A DNA stretch of 64,000 nucleotides from Carex sylvatica (Eukaryota > Streptophyta > Magnoliopsida > Poales > Cyperaceae), in contig CAXKVR010000045.1 of assembly GCA_964058845.1 (NCBI GenBank), forward strand, positions 62,001-126,000. Direction: 5' to 3'. Shown piece after piece: positions 1-13,159 of this stretch (position 1 is the stretch's first letter; the number at the start of each line of letters is the position of its first letter). The notes beneath the pieces are model-generated. The model was not told the DNA's origin and ran no database searches. It saw only the letters and a list, made by a program, of their open reading frames with translations. Both the position numbers and the translations under genes were made by a program.

Positions 1-2454
1 CAAAATTAATGAATAAATTTTCTTGTTTAGATATAATTAATGAATTGAATTTACTATATAATTATTTTCTTGTTTAGATAACTTGTTTACAGTCCACATA
101 GAAAGAAAGGATAAACTCAATTAAGTATAGGTCAACAAAGGAAAATAACTCACCAAAACACGGCATCATCTGCACGAATCTCAGAACTCAGTTCAATACC
201 AGAATACCAGAATCTCAGAACTCAGACAATTTCACGAGAAAAAGAGGAAGCAAAAACAAATTCTAAATTGAAGTCGAGATTCTTACACTCTACAGTAGCG
301 GATTGGCTTGACGGAAGGGGAAGGGGTTCTTGCTGTCGATGGAGACGAGTGGTTCTCGCTGGAGAAGTGGGCGTCGAGAGCGGTTCTGTTCAATTGTCGA
401 AGAAGAGAGGCTCGCTGGAGAAGAGAGGCGAAGAAGTGGGGGATCTGTTTAGTGAAGAAGAAGAGAGGTGAAGAAGGGAGGCGAATGGATCTGTTGAATG
501 ACTAATAGAAGAAGAAGGGATATGTTCAACTGAAATTGAAGGGTAACATTGGAAATACTAAAATACGATTTTTTATACGTTAATTTTCAGAATATTATAA
601 ATTAAAAATCTGAATTTAGTGTATAATTGTGACAATTAGTTTAATTTAATAACTTTGGAGTGACAAATAAATAATTTAAAGTTTTAGGATGACAAATAAC
701 TAATTTTTAAGTTTTGAAGTGGCAAATAAAAAAAATTCCCTAAGATATACGGCACAAGTTACCACGTATATCACGTATATTGCTGTCTCAATCTAATATT
801 GGAATTTTGAAGATATTGCGGACTTGCAAAACTGACGCAGTGCCGGTCAGTATAGTTTAAATTTGTGCGTATCTCTGTACAGTCTGTTGAATTCAAGCCT
901 AAATTTGATATCCAATATTACAAACATGATCTATATTAAATATATAGATATCTTGCTTATAAAAATAATAATGAGATTTGATATATGTTTCAAAACTTCA
1001 ACGACCGAAATCAATTAATTGTCGCTGATGAATCATAAGAAAAAAAATTACATAAGTTACATGAAATTTGACTGTTAGACTATCTATACGTAGAATACAT
1101 ATTTCTAAATTTACTTTTCAATTTTGATTTTATTTAATTTTTTGAAAACTCACGATTGAAATTGTGATTGTAGTTTTCTGCATACAAAATTAATTTATTT
1201 TTATTTTTTCTGAAAAAATTGACTTGATTTAGTTTCTAATTTTTTCAAGTAGAAATGTAAAAAATACTTACAATTTACCTCTATAAAATTTCCACTATGA
1301 CTCTAAAATTATACCAAAAATAAAATTTGAAATTACGATATATAATCTACAGATACTTATCATGGATCCGCCACTGAAAATGGAGCATATAATATAGGAT
1401 AGTGATTGATGATAATTATTTGAAAGGAGCTTTCCAGATGAAAACTAATCAGAAGTGGTTGTCATTCTTCAGTAAAGAAAAACATCCTCCAACTTTAAAC
1501 GGTTCCCCGCTTCTTCTGGTACTTTAAAATATACCTAAGAACGAGAGAATGTCAGAGGAACAAGAGATTATTATTTTACAGGGAATAATTCTTCTTTACT
1601 GAAACCATTTTGCTTAATCTTTATCCCACATATATAGCCCGGTGATATCTTCTTACTTTTGTTAATTTTTTACTTCATTTTAATTTTGGTTCAAGTGCCT
1701 GTGTAGGCACTGAGCATCCTTTTTCTTTTTCTTTCGAACACGTACTACTCTTTCTATGAATTGCGCTAAGCTTGACCTCTAGATACTTTTTTTTTTGTTA
1801 AATAAAAAAAGATAATATACAGTTTTTTTTTTTACAGAAGAACATATATGTATTAGGTCAGTTGATGTTCTTGGGGGCGGAATCAGAAAATTTGTTCAAT
1901 TCGGATTAATTGTAAGAATTCAGAGTTTTTTTAAAATTCAAAGCAAATTAATATATAGTAGACAGTTCTAAGATTTGTTCGAAATTTTCACAAACAAATT
2001 CAAAATTTAAGTTACTTCAGAAGATATAAATTTCACCAGCTATTCCGATTCAAGTTTTATTATCATCTCTAAGACAGTTTGGATTAAAAAAATAGAAAAA
2101 AATTATACTTGTTACTTAGAATTATGACAACTCTAATAAAAGCATAATATTTTGCATCACCCTAAAAGTATCATGGCTACCTTCTATAATTTTTTGACTC
2201 AATAAACGTAGCAAGAAATGTAAATATCGATAATGAGATTGAATTGGTATTATAATCCACCTACTTAAAAAAACAGAAAGTTGGTATCTACAGTTTCAAA
2301 TTGTTGCATCGAAAAGTTATCTAAACAAATGCTGCATAAAAACACACAGGACCCATTGCAAGACCATATATGACTGAGAGATACCGATTTCAAAAGGCTG
2401 CAAATGTTTATGGTTTTTTTTTTTTTTTGCTTTAGATGTTTATGGTTGCAGTAA
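1..2454. other. AT-rich intergenic stretch, no gene recognised
   Basis: No coding region I can support. Bases 268-505 hold a purine-rich stretch with two overlapping short open frames full of Arg, Glu and Gly. It resembles the leader or subterminal part of a transposon more than a gene. Bases 530-740 carry a degenerate repeat with the phrase 'gtgacaaataa' or similar three times, also typical of transposon ends. The rest is simple AT-rich sequence with short homopolymers. Confidence 0.5.
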
Positions 2455-3465
2455 GGGAAATTACCCGAAATTTTTATTTATATCCAAAAAAAAAATACTC
2501 ATGTTTTCGGGACACTTTGAAAACTATCAAAACCGATAAAATTTTTACCAGTTAGAGGCCTACTTTTCGTCAAAAATAATAGCGGTCCAATGACATTTAA
2601 AACCTGCAAACAAATTTGCAATTTGAGAAACATGTTTTGTTCCAAAATCGACATTTTTTACAAGCTCCGGAATTGAGTCAAAACAGGACCCGAAACATCT
2701 ATGCAGAAAAGTTGGTAGTTTGGCCAAACCCGAAACAGTATGTTCCTGAACGAAACTAAGGCAGAAAGTAGTTTTTTGAGCCATACTAATTCTCGTTGAG
2801 TGAAAATTGTGAGGAAAACTTCTACATATCCAACGGATAAATCCTATAGTACATCTCAGAGTCCTGTTTATTTTTGTTATTTAGAGTTTATGTTGTAGAC
2901 TTTCCGATTTATTTTTGTTGTTAAGTATGTTTTTTTATTTACGTTAGTTAAAATAGATAAATCAAAACATACAAAATAAACGGTAAATCCTACAGATAGA
3001 TCGTACAATGCATCTCAAACAGATAAATCCTCGCAGTCATGGCCGTCCTCTTGTCGGATCCACCGAAGTAACAAAACTAAATAGCAAACTTAACAAACTA
3101 AATAACAAAAAATAAACACGACTTTGAGATGTACTCTAGGATTTATCTGTTGGATCTGTAGAAGTTTTCTCTACGATTTTCACCCAACCAAAATTAGTAT
3201 GGTTCAAAAAATTGCTTTCTGTGTAAGTTTTGGCCTCTATTTTGTCCAGGAACAGGTTGTTTCGGGTCTAGCCGAACTATCCACTTTTCTGCATAGCTGT
3301 TTCGGATCCTGTTTCGACTCTGGCCCAAAACTTGTAAATTTTTTACCAGTTTTGGGAGAACCTGTAAAATTTTATCGATTTTGATAGTTTTCGAAATGTC
3401 CTCCAAAAATGGATAATTGTTTTATTTTTGTAATATTAATAAAAATTTCGGATAAATAACTCTAT
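2455..3465. mobile_element. Foldback (long inverted repeat) element, about 1 kb
   Basis: The left arm (about 2480-2870) and right arm (about 3110-3465) are diverged reverse complements. Matching landmarks are CCGAAATTTTTATT near both outer ends, 'actatcaaaaccgataaaat' against 'attttatcgattttgatagt', the pair around 'gcagaaaagttg', and the inner pair around 'ggataaatcct' and 'gatttatctgttgga'. A spacer of about 240 bp separates the arms. No transposase is visible. Long inverted arms fit a Mutator-like or foldback MITE. I could not find a clean target duplication, so the superfamily is unproven. The short open frames in both arms are mirror images of each other and are not genes. Confidence 0.7.
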
Positions 3466-3467
3466 TG

Positions 3468-3626
3468 TGATTCCAAAGAATCACATGCAATTTCAAATCC
3501 ACTCATTTATTTCTCTTCGTGTACAAATTTCGAATAATGATAGTAATTTTGCACGAATCTCAAAATATATGGATTTGAAATTGCAGAATCCTTGTGATTC
3601 CAAATTGATTCTTTAGAATCACAGTA
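3468..3626. repeat. Short palindromic MITE-like repeat
   Basis: An inverted repeat: the left end reads tgtgattccaaagaatcaca and goes on to 'gcaatttcaaatcca'. The right end carries the reverse complement, 'tggatttgaaattgc', and closes with 'gaatcacag'. It directly abuts the foldback element on its left. No coding content. Confidence 0.55.
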
Positions 3627-4555
3627 GATTTATTTCCTGCAATAAGTTGACATCACAAAACACAACAATAATAATCACAATTAATGAATAAATAGAATAC
3701 TATTTTTTAGCTCACTATGTATGAGAAATACATCTTCACTCTTATATTATGCACGTAGATGTTCTAATTCGCCAATGGCTATTATTGAAAGATAAAATTT
3801 TAAATTTAATGTCTACCCTCCAATCAAATAATGTCTTCTTTTTATTAAATGCATCTTGTTTACGTGTAGAAGTCTAAATTTAGTTATAAATATACTCGCC
3901 GCAGATACTATCACACAATATGTTATAATTAAAATTGAATAGAGAACAAAATTAGAGAGAAAATTAATTTATTCATTTTCTTATTTCTCCTCTCTAGCTA
4001 TCTCTCATTCCTTATTTTCTTATTTAAAAACTATGATGGATGATCAATTTATTTTTAAGAATATTAAATGCTGACATCTTTTAAAAATATTTTATCAAGT
4101 ATTTGATATCTTCGAATTTAATACATTACTCAATTTAAGCTATAGTGAATCTTTTTACAATTTTACTTCTTCAATTTTAATAAGATAATTTTTTTTTTAT
4201 TAGTATGTTCATGTTCGTTCTTAGTTTCAGTTGTTAATTATTTGGAGAACATATGTTGAGAATGAATTTTAGTAACATTAACTATAATTAGTGTCACAAA
4301 ATAAGACAACTAATTTAATAATACAAATTCACTTTCACTAAATATTTTTTGTCATTTTTGCTTTTGCCTGTATATATTTCTACAAGTCATTTGTCCTTTT
4401 TTTTTTTTTTTTATCAAATATCTTTACTTGTATCAAAGTTTGAAATTCAAATTATAAATTTAACTCTTGATCTTCTTCATTTTATAATATGTTTCCGTTG
4501 CAACGCGCGGGCACGATACTAGTATTTGATAATAAATCCATTTACAACCGTGAGT
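3627..4555. other. Intergenic, nothing recognised
   Basis: AT-rich sequence with poly-T and poly-A tracts. I see no gene, repeat array or element boundary that I can support. Confidence 0.5.
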
Positions 4556-4955
4556 CTGTGACAACTGACAAGAAGCATAGGCAAATAATATCAAAACGTT
4601 TGCATCACGGCTCCCGTGCAACCAAGTCGTTTCTAGATTTTTAAAGTTCAAATGATTGAGATCCAAAGTGTTAAATGTGATCTCTATATTAAAATGTGCT
4701 TGGAGACAAAATTTTACATTTTTTGGAATTATTTTTACTATTTATTAAGCCACTTTGAAAATCGCTGATCCAACAATAGCTTAATAAATAATAAAAAAAA
4801 TTCAAAAAATGTAAAATTTGGTCTCCAATCATATTTTAATATAGAGATCACATCTAATAGTTTGGATCGATAATTTGGACTTTAAAAATCTAAAAACGAC
4901 TTGGTTGCACGAGAGTCGTGGTGCAAACGTTTTGATATTAGCCAACCTCATAAAT
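4556..4955. mobile_element. Foldback MITE, family A copy 1
   Basis: A near-perfect palindrome centred about 4775. The outer parts contain 'aacgtttgcatcacggctc' (minus sense) and 'gagtcgtggtgcaaacgtt'. The inner parts contain 'gagacaaaattttac' and 'gtaaaatttggtctcc', around 'ttattaagccac' and 'agcttaataaat'. The inner core is shared with the palindrome inside the TGA gene intron (30067-30547) and with the adjoining palindrome at 4975-5155. This defines one family with several copies in the window. No coding capacity. Confidence 0.75.
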
Positions 4956-4974
4956 AGTCTATCTGAAGCACTCA

Positions 4975-5155
4975 ACTTGTTCTCCATACTAGTTAGTGCT
5001 TGGAGACCAAAATTTATATTTTTTTTGAATTTTTTTACTATTTTTTTTAGAATTTTTCAAAACTAACCCTATTTTGAAAAATTCTAAAAAAATAGTAAAA
5101 AAATTACAAAAAATATAAAATTTGGTCTCTAAATACATATTAGTATAGATAACAT
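4975..5155. mobile_element. Foldback MITE, family A copy 2 (core only)
   Basis: A second palindrome immediately right of the first. Arms 4981-5060 and 5066-5150 contain 'gcttggagaccaaaattta' and its inverted partner 'taaaatttggtctctaaata', with an A/T-rich centre. It is diverged from copy 1 but carries the same 'gagaccaaatttta' core. Confidence 0.65.
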
Positions 5156-5308
5156 ATTGAGCGCTTCATATCAACATATTAATATGGACATTGAAAATGC
5201 AAAAATGACTTATAAGCATATGCCTCTCGTATGTTTATGGAAATAGAGTAGCCAACCCTCTCTCTCTCAATATATATATATATAAGGATCAAAACCTCGT
5301 ATAGCTTC

Positions 5309-7991
5309 CACTACATCAGATCCCACTTTCTTGGACTGGTTTTTCGGTCGCATAAAGTAATGGCGCCAGTCACTGATAGTCATCTCGGTTGCAGAAAGCC
5401 GATTCCGATTGTTGAAAGCATTGTCACAGATACTCTTCTGATGACGTCACTGGTCGCTGAATGACGTCATTCGGTCGCTGATAAGTTTTCTGCAACCAAT
5501 TTTTTTAGTCACTGTTGTTTTTTGCTGACGTCACGAAAATATCTCAAGATTAATGTACCATGAAAATTATAAAATTTACAGTACAAACAATATCTCAAGA
5601 TTGAGCACTACAAGATACAATAAATAAGATTTTTTTTCTCAATAAGGAGCTATGTTTCTCAATAAGATTGAGCACTACAAGATACAATTAACCACAACCA
5701 ATTGACAGTCTAATTATTCTCAGTAAGGAGCTATGTTTTTTTTGCAAACCCTAATTAATTAACCACAAAAAACTAGTGCATATTTGGAGATAGATGGGGG
5801 TGATATATCTTTTAGTCTATCGGTACCTCAACCTCCATCTTTAAACTGGGATTGATCAAAATCTGACACACAAAAACAAACAGGTTTAAAAATCTTCACA
5901 AATCAAATAATCATGCAAAAATCATACAAATAGAAAGCAATTTTAGGGGTTCTTAGAAATATACTTGAGAGAGGGGATTGAGGCTGTTTCATGTCATCTC
6001 ATGTCATCTCCAAAAAAATATTCAAGTTTGATCAACATTTCAGGCTTCTGTTCAGTTTGCACCCAATAATTAATAATTCAAAGAATAGAACAATAAGCCA
6101 ATTTATGTATCTGCAACAATTTACTTTCTACTAAGCACGTAGAATCTGTTTTACCAGAAAGTGATTGTCTTGGTCTTATCATAGTATTTGAGGCTAAATA
6201 AAGTAATAAAGTTCATTTATGTTTACCTCTTCAGCAGAAAAGAGTAATAATCGCGTTTATATGCTGCTAAAAAAGACAAGTAACAATGAATTAGCAAAGT
6301 GCTAAAAAAAATTGCATCAAATTTTCAATCTAATTGAAAAGAACAAGTACCTCTGAATTGAGCTAAATCGCTCTTTCATGGCCAATAATAGTTGACAGGA
6401 ACGATATCAACAGCAGCTCAAAGGGATCAAACTCTTTGCCTGGCACCAAACAAGTATGCAAGTTACTTGTATTTTTTAGAAAAATTAATATGCAAAATAT
6501 TTGAAATGGAGGATTTTGAGAAAGGAGAAGGTTTCTGTACCAGATAGAATGCATTTCCAGAGACAAACTTAAGGGTTCTATACCATATAGCTGTAGAGGA
6601 GAGAGGAGTTGGAATTAATTAAATAATACACTTCTAAATTAAATAACACACTTCTTCTCCAGACAATGGCAAAGCCGAAACAAGAGCATCAAACTGCATT
6701 ACAACAAAAAAAAAAAAATCCAAATTATTAAAGAAAATACAGCGATAAGTCCATTTGACCATATTCTAATTCCAATACTAAAGGGACTTAGAGTTCACCT
6801 TTTACCACAGCTCTGCATCACCCCATCTGATTACTGACACATTAATCTGTTCAATAAGAAAGAAATTTTAATGTTGGTGTCGAGGACTTGATGTATTTCA
6901 AAGTGAGACCAAGAAAATCAAACATACAAGGAACAAAAAATGCACTAAAAAAAAAAGACCACATGAAGCTCAGTTGATGATCCTCAATAACCAAGAACAT
7001 AAATAAAGATAATCAGTGTGCTACCTTGTAATTATCTTTCGATATTCAAATTGTTAGTCCAGCTAAGTCCTAAACCCAAAGATGGCTCAGTACCAATCTC
7101 ACAAGACATGGATTTAGTTGTGGATCACCCCGGTACAGCAACGAGCCTTCTTATATCCTATGTTGTGTGTACACAAAAATACAAAATAATATTATTCCAT
7201 ATTAAGAATTCATGCCTCATATGAAAAGGCTATAAATTGAAGGGGGTTGCTTATAGTGCATCAGCAACTTCTGTTACTGCTCTGGTATCAATGTTGATAG
7301 CTGACGACCCCGTTCTCTCCCCTTGAGCTTATCAAATCAAGCAAATTATTATCAATTTATCATATATCAGGTTTATAAATACGGACAATTTCTATCAGTG
7401 TCTTTTTATTACCTACACAAGATTAGAAAATGTCAATTGGCTAAAAATCATTTTGAAAGGGCTAATCTCCTGTAAATTGCTTTAAATGAAAGGACTTTAT
7501 CAGAAAAGTTCCACAGAGAAAGCTAATCTCCTGTCGACAGTTCTGATTAACCCAATACCCATTTCAAATAAACCAATAAATTAAGAAACTTACCAGACAG
7601 TAGAAGAACGGCAGGGAAGGACTCACGGATGCCGGAGAGCCGCAGGAGCGGAGGCGTGGTCAGAGCAAGGAGAGAAGAAGCGATCTCTCTCTCTCTTGAA
7701 ATTGTTGGCAAGGCTCTCACTCTCCCGCTCTCTCTCGCTCAGGCTTGAAGATAAAGAAGCGAAATTGAAATTTAGGCAGAGAAAGTCGAATTGGGGAAGA
7801 AGCTGGCGCGCGGGACAAAAAAAATTAGGCTGCTAGAGTTCTGGCGCGGGGGAGCTGTAGTGGAAGGGTAGGGTTTGGCGCGCGAGAGAGAGGCGCCAGT
7901 TGTTTTTTTTCGGAAAATAACTTTCAGCGGCCGGCAAGATGACCGGTCGCTGTTACCAGTCTGGTAACAGAAAACACGAAATGCTGTAGTA
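5309..7991. mobile_element. Non-autonomous CACTA (En/Spm-type) transposon
   Basis: The left end begins CACTACATCAGATCCC. The right end, read on the minus strand, begins TACTACAGCATTTCGTG, and both ends then share 'ctggtttttcggtcgc'-like and 'GACTGG' subterminal sequence. The 3-bp duplication TTC flanks both ends (5306-5308 and 7992-7994), as expected for CACTA elements. Subterminal 'cggtcgctg' motifs recur at both ends, some in 'gacgtca' contexts. The 2.7-kb interior has no transposase frame. The part 7600-7900 is GC-richer and reads like a captured promoter or leader, but no captured protein is identifiable. The terminal base at the right differs from the canonical CACTA end. Confidence 0.75.
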
Positions 7992-8569
7992 TTCAACTCG
8001 TGATATTCAAAACAATCAAGCTATTAAGGAGTTCTGTTTAATCATTTTATTAAATATGCACATCTTATTTTTTGTCCAATATTTAATCGACATAAAACAT
8101 TGATATATTTTATTGCTAGAAAAAATGATGTTGTATACACTATTTTTTTTAATAACTTCATAAATATAAAAATAAGATATTATATATTTTTTGGGTTTAT
8201 TTTAGAAGAAACAAATTCAAAATTTTGTCTCGGCGAGAGAAAAGACTTCACTTGGGTTACATATTATACTACCTTAATTTTCAATGAAGTGTGACTTCAG
8301 CGATGAACAGTGACACCCCTGCTGTCTAGCATCGGATGAGCAACATACGACCCAGATTTGTTTCAATGACTTAGACTGGCATCATCTCATTTCGCGATCC
8401 ATCTGATCTACATCTCACGGCTGAAGAGAATGCCTTCCTCGCGCTTACGACTCTTACTTTCTCCGCTACGTGTTGCTCCCTCTTTTCTCTCTTGACACCT
8501 GTTCCTCATCGTCACCGCCAAAAACCTTCCTAAACCATTATATTCTCATTCTGTCACTGCCTAAACGAC
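7992..8569. other. Intergenic, nothing recognised
   Basis: AT-rich to 8290, then a more balanced composition leading into the coding-like stretch at 8570. The part 8290-8569 could be the decayed upstream part of the same relic, but its frames are interrupted. Confidence 0.4.
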
Positions 8570-8764
8570 TGCTCTAAGATATTATTAGACGATTTGAGGG
8601 AAGCTAAAGCGGATCCATTTCTCCACCCTGAGTACACAATCCCAATTGTTGGCTGTTTTAGACTTGTTTGTGAAAGAATAGCTACCGGAGTTGTCGATAA
8701 GCTACGGGTAGCACCTGAGAACATGAAGGTAGTGTCGATCCTGTGGCACGGGCTAACAGTGTGA
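8570..8764 (+). pseudogene. Coding-like relic, unrecognised family
   Basis: The plus-strand frame reads continuously for about 64 codons to a TGA at 8762-8764. It contains the phrases DDLREAKADPFLHPEY, TIPIVGCFRLVCERIA and VDKLRVAPENMK. The composition (charged and hydrophobic residues alternating, a Pro-Glu-Tyr turn) looks like real protein, unlike the other short frames nearby. There is no start codon at its head and no splice structure I can defend, so it is probably one exon of a decayed or captured gene. I do not recognise the family. A minus-strand frame of similar length overlaps it and looks less protein-like. At 8992 another short phrase, MSFMFGKKKT, resembles the start of ESCRT-III VPS2-type proteins but stops after a dozen codons. 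Confidence 0.35.
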
Positions 8765-11136
8765 AGAAAAAGAGAAAGAGCGACGAATAAGCACAAGCCA
8801 AGAAAGTTGTGAAAGAAGCTCCGTATCATGATGTAACAACGATTCTTTACTCTAGATTTTTGTTAGGAGGTTTCCAATAATTTGATCATTTTATTATATG
8901 AGGTACTTTTTACCTTATTATTAGAATCCGATTAATTCTTCCATTAAATTTTTTTAATTTTGTGAATTTAAAGGACTAGCAGCTATTTCAAGATGAGTTT
9001 TATGTTCGGCAAGAAGAAAACCCTTAATGGTACGCTTTAATTGAAACTGGATATCTTAATGTGTGCTTTGCTTATTGTAAATAGTCCTTGCATATTTCAT
9101 TATATATTTTTCAAATTGAGGACATGTAAACTAATTTGCCTGTTCTTTATTTATTTTGGATGTTGACATCATTTTTATGTGGACCTAAGCTTTCTATTCT
9201 GGTAAACCAATTTGCTGATAAACTTGACATGCAATTATATTTCATGATTACGTAGGGTTACATTAATCATATGAAATTCACTCTTATTTAGAATCCGCAT
9301 GAAAACAATACTTGGATGAAAAGCTCACATCTTTTAGAATATTAACCTCACTCATTTTAGAAATCATCTCAATAAAAAAAAACTAGTGCTTTCTCAACTT
9401 TCCTTCTTCTACATGACATCTACAAAATTCAACACCACCTTAATTTTAGAATTCAATGCCTTGTCAGTTACAATTTCTCTTGCATAATCTACAAAAGTAA
9501 TTCATTGTTTCACCTTTTTCGCACAACTTATGAGTAGAAGCACTATATATTTTGCACTACAAATTAAGAATTTTGGTTGAATCTGACACTGACTCACGGT
9601 TTACTAGATCTGGTAAAACATATAATTAAGTTTTAATTCTAGGTCAAAATAGGCATCATTCATCAAATCAAATGACTTCAGTTCAGAAATCCTTCCCTCG
9701 GTTCTGACATAGTACTAAGTCCTGGTATGCTAACTAAATTATGTCATACAACATACATAAATGCTCATACATTGACTTGAGAAACTAAATAGATGGTTTA
9801 ATTTGACAGTCCTACATTTTTAATGACTGCTGGGAGGACATAGGGACAATCCGGTCCTTTTTTTAGGGTAATTTGGCATTGACCAACGAGGTTAGTCACC
9901 GAAAACCACATTAGTTATTTCTTTTATTAATTTCATAAAATATTTTTCTTTATTTGGGTGGAAGTTGGAATACCCCTTTTGGCAAATGTATCTCGATCAG
10001 AGACAAGCTTAGGAAGCTAATTAGTTCAACTTTCAAGAGGTGTTTTATGCATATATTTGTTTTCCTTCCCCTTCATGCAGTTTCCAAATTTTGAGTTTCT
10101 TGACTTGAAGAATCCTTTCTTCGAATTGCTTAGGTACCTCCAACAAAAAAAAGAATATTGTTAGGTTAACATTATCATAGTATTATTTTTTCTTTATTGT
10201 AATAATTATGAATGTTCTCAATGTTGCACAAAAATCAAATAAAAAGTAAATATTAGGATCAGGTAGGGAACAATTTCTTTGTCGGTCATATTTCAACTGC
10301 TTCCAACTGTAATACCTTATACAGTAATATGATGTCAATGCAGACTTTATGATTAATAGTATCTATCGTAGAAATGATGCATGCCTAAAAAATGGTTTTA
10401 TTTTGATACAGATGCGTCCTAAATTATTTCAAATTTTCTCCACCACCATTTCTAAGGTTCAAACGGATGGGAAGATCCATGCCTGCCTTTAGAAAAAATT
10501 ATATTTCCACACTATTATTGGTATAGTTTCTTTTGCTTTCATTAATGCTTTGATACATCAGATGGGGTCATGAAATGCAGACTGAGTAAAATATTCTTTT
10601 TTTTGTGCACAAATAGTAAGAAGAAAAATGATTGTGTAGTAAAAACAACCATAAAGGGCCATTAGTTGGGATGCCTACACCAGTTCGGTGGTGTATGATG
10701 TGTTGTTAATGACTGTTTTAATTCCTATTGACATATAGGTGGCAGAAATTTTGTTGCGACACTTCAATAGAAAAAGGTTGGTCTATATTTTGAAGGATGT
10801 GAAACAGTGAAAGAGACTCTTTTGACTCTATTGATTGCATTACACTCAAGTAACCCTGAAAAAGAATCTCTGGACATCTGAAGTTTTTAGTTTACTCTTT
10901 ATCATGATTGAAGGCTTCCCAGCTTGGTAAGAGAAAACAGATTGGCGATCTATGGTAAGAATTAATTAAATATATGTATCAGTGAGACTATGGTACTATG
11001 CATAGTATGGATTGGTCAGTACTATCGATCATATCTCTGTTTTTGAAGTCGAAATGGTCAATCTGAACTGTTGAGTGTGATCTCCATATGAAAATGTACT
11101 TGCAGACCAAATTTTGCATTATTTTAATATATTATT
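8765..11136. other. Intergenic, nothing recognised
   Basis: AT-rich sequence without a supportable gene. A diverged fragment of the family A MITE core occurs at about 11060-11130 ('tgcagaccaaattttgcatt'). Confidence 0.5.
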
Positions 11137-13159
11137 TGTTGGGTTTTCACTGGTAAAACCTCGCTGGGTTAAGTGCGGAAAAATCTCGTAAAACCAAATT
11201 TTTTACGTCTAACCTAAGCCTAGGATCTATCTCCATGATTGATTTCTAAAACTAAATTTATTTAACAATTAAATAAATCATAACATTATACCTTGGTTCC
11301 AAATTCTAATTGAAACTGCTGACGGCTTTGCCTCGCTGCTGCTGCTACTGCTGCTACTGCTGCTGTTGCTCCTCCTCCTCCTTGGACAACAGCACCAGAC
11401 GTCTAGTGCCTCTATTAGTAATCCACTAGGAATGATCAGAGAGCAAGTATTTCTCCTGCCATAAATACTGTACTTGCAGCACTCAGCTTAAACAAGTTGT
11501 ATCGCGTTCTGTAGATACCTTGATTCACAACTTATGTGTAAAAACAGAGTTACCGCTGACTACGCAAGATTACAACCGCTTACCACTCAAATATATACGT
11601 CTACATGTATATATTTAACCTCACACAATCACTATTTGAGAGGGATTCCAAGAATCAGAGGAACCTGGCTTCCGCAGGGCGTTCAGCCAAATCTCCAACT
11701 CAAACTTGGAAACTAAGAATGGTATGCCTTCTCTCCACCCCTCCACCCCTTTATATAGTGTTAGTAGGTCGGTTTTGAAGGGATAAAGTCAGTTTTGGCG
11801 TGTGGTGAAATGACCAAAATGCCCCTGGCCCAATAAACTAATTACAGAGGTCCAAAATGAATAGTTCTGGGCCCAGAAAGATCCATTAAGAATGGTTATT
11901 GGGTCATGACATTTTGGGCCCAATGTGAATAGTATCAGGGCCCAGAAAGGCCCAGAATGAATAGTGCAAGGCCCAGAAAGGCTCAGAATGAATAGTATCA
12001 GACCTAGGCTTTTGGGCTTCATTCTTTGGGATTTTTTAATTATATTCTAAATATAATTAAGGTCCAAATGTACTAATCCATATGTATATATAATTGTTCT
12101 TAACAATTATATATTCTTTGTCACTGTAGTTGTAATAACTTTTACACAACGTGTCATACACGCTTGTAATTTTAAACTGTTTAAGATTATCATCTCTATG
12201 ATATTTCTATATTAATTATAACATTTATAATTAATATTTTGCCATCTTATTTATTAATTATAACTATTTTTAATTAATAATAAGATTCTCTAATCCCGTT
12301 CCTATGCGGTGTGACCCAATAGGATCTGTGTTATGTTGGCAGTAGAGTTAAAATCTCTACAGATCATAGTTGGCACCTGGCAGTGCACTGTGACCCCCAA
12401 TTACACAGATGATGTTGTCCAGTACAATATCATGATCCTGCAGTAAACTTATTAATTTACTTGTGTTAATTCTTTCGTCTCATAGCAACAGATCAGGTCC
12501 AGGGTAGGTATGTGTATAATCATACCGTATACGTATATTATTTTATATGATTAATCTCTATTAATCATACCGTATACATATAATCCCACTCCTATCAAGA
12601 GGCCCAGTGTTGCTATCACTCGTATAATAATACGAGGGACGATAGTATTTTTTGGTGAGCATCTCTTCCTCCGCACAAGTCATGTATATTGAAATGTTAC
12701 CTTTATAACTCCCTTTTACAGATAGCGTTTGATAACACTTACAAATACACATTTCTCATGTAGGAAATACCACACCTCATGCTGTAGAACTTAACACGAA
12801 TGAAATTGTTAATGACACAAACACATTACCATATATCGTTTCATTCTGGGTCAGTCAAATACCATGTTCTTAACATGTGTCTATGTGATTAAATGACAAC
12901 TCTTTGTCTATGGTCTGTGAAATATAACCATCATTTAATCCACATACTAACCTTATAATGGTAATTTAGTGTTCCTGCTAATTACCTTAGTTAGTGACTA
13001 TTTAGAGTATTTATCATCTGTATTATGAAGTTTCACAATTTCAGTTCTTAACCTACCATGATTCATAAAAGCAATAAAACTCATGGAACAAAATGATATA
13101 TATTAATCATCAAATTCATGAATAAAAAAATGATTGACTTCTAGATTACTACCCTAGCA
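11137..13159 (-). mobile_element. Probable solo LTR of an LTR retrotransposon
   Basis: The segment begins TGTTGGGTTTTCAC and ends CCCTAGCA. It is flanked by the 5-bp direct repeat TTATT (11132-11136 and 13160-13164), giving the TG...CA plus 5-bp duplication structure of an LTR. On the minus strand a TATA box (TATATAAAG, about 11750-11758) stands where an LTR promoter would be. The downstream U5-like part holds trinucleotide repeats (gctgctgct, cctcctcctc, 11336-11384). The U3-like part has tandem 'ggcccagaaagg' repeats (11870-12000). No PBS or polypurine tract flanks it, so a solo LTR left by recombination is the simplest reading. A 5-bp match could be chance. Confidence 0.5.
11820..12010. 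repeat. Degenerate tandem repeat around 'gcccagaaagg...gaatagt'
   Basis: Five or so imperfect copies of a unit near 30-35 bp, containing 'gggcccagaaag' followed by 'aatgaatagt'. They lie within the presumed U3 of the solo LTR, upstream of its TATA box, where enhancer-like repeats are common. Confidence 0.6.

Noticed and set aside
268..505. Two overlapping plus-strand open frames rich in Arg/Glu/Gly
   Set aside because: Low-complexity purine-rich sequence. No domain, and both frames are equally open by composition.
2560..3406. Open frames of 70-86 codons on both strands with similar wording
   Set aside because: They are mirror copies produced by the two arms of a foldback element.
8554..8829. 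91-codon minus-strand frame with a hydrophobic N-terminus
   Set aside because: It overlaps the more protein-like plus-strand frame and has no homologous wording that I recognise.
11789..12022. 77-codon minus-strand frame with repeated GPF-WA phrases
   Set aside because: It is read from the tandem 'ggcccagaaagg' repeat in the presumed LTR.
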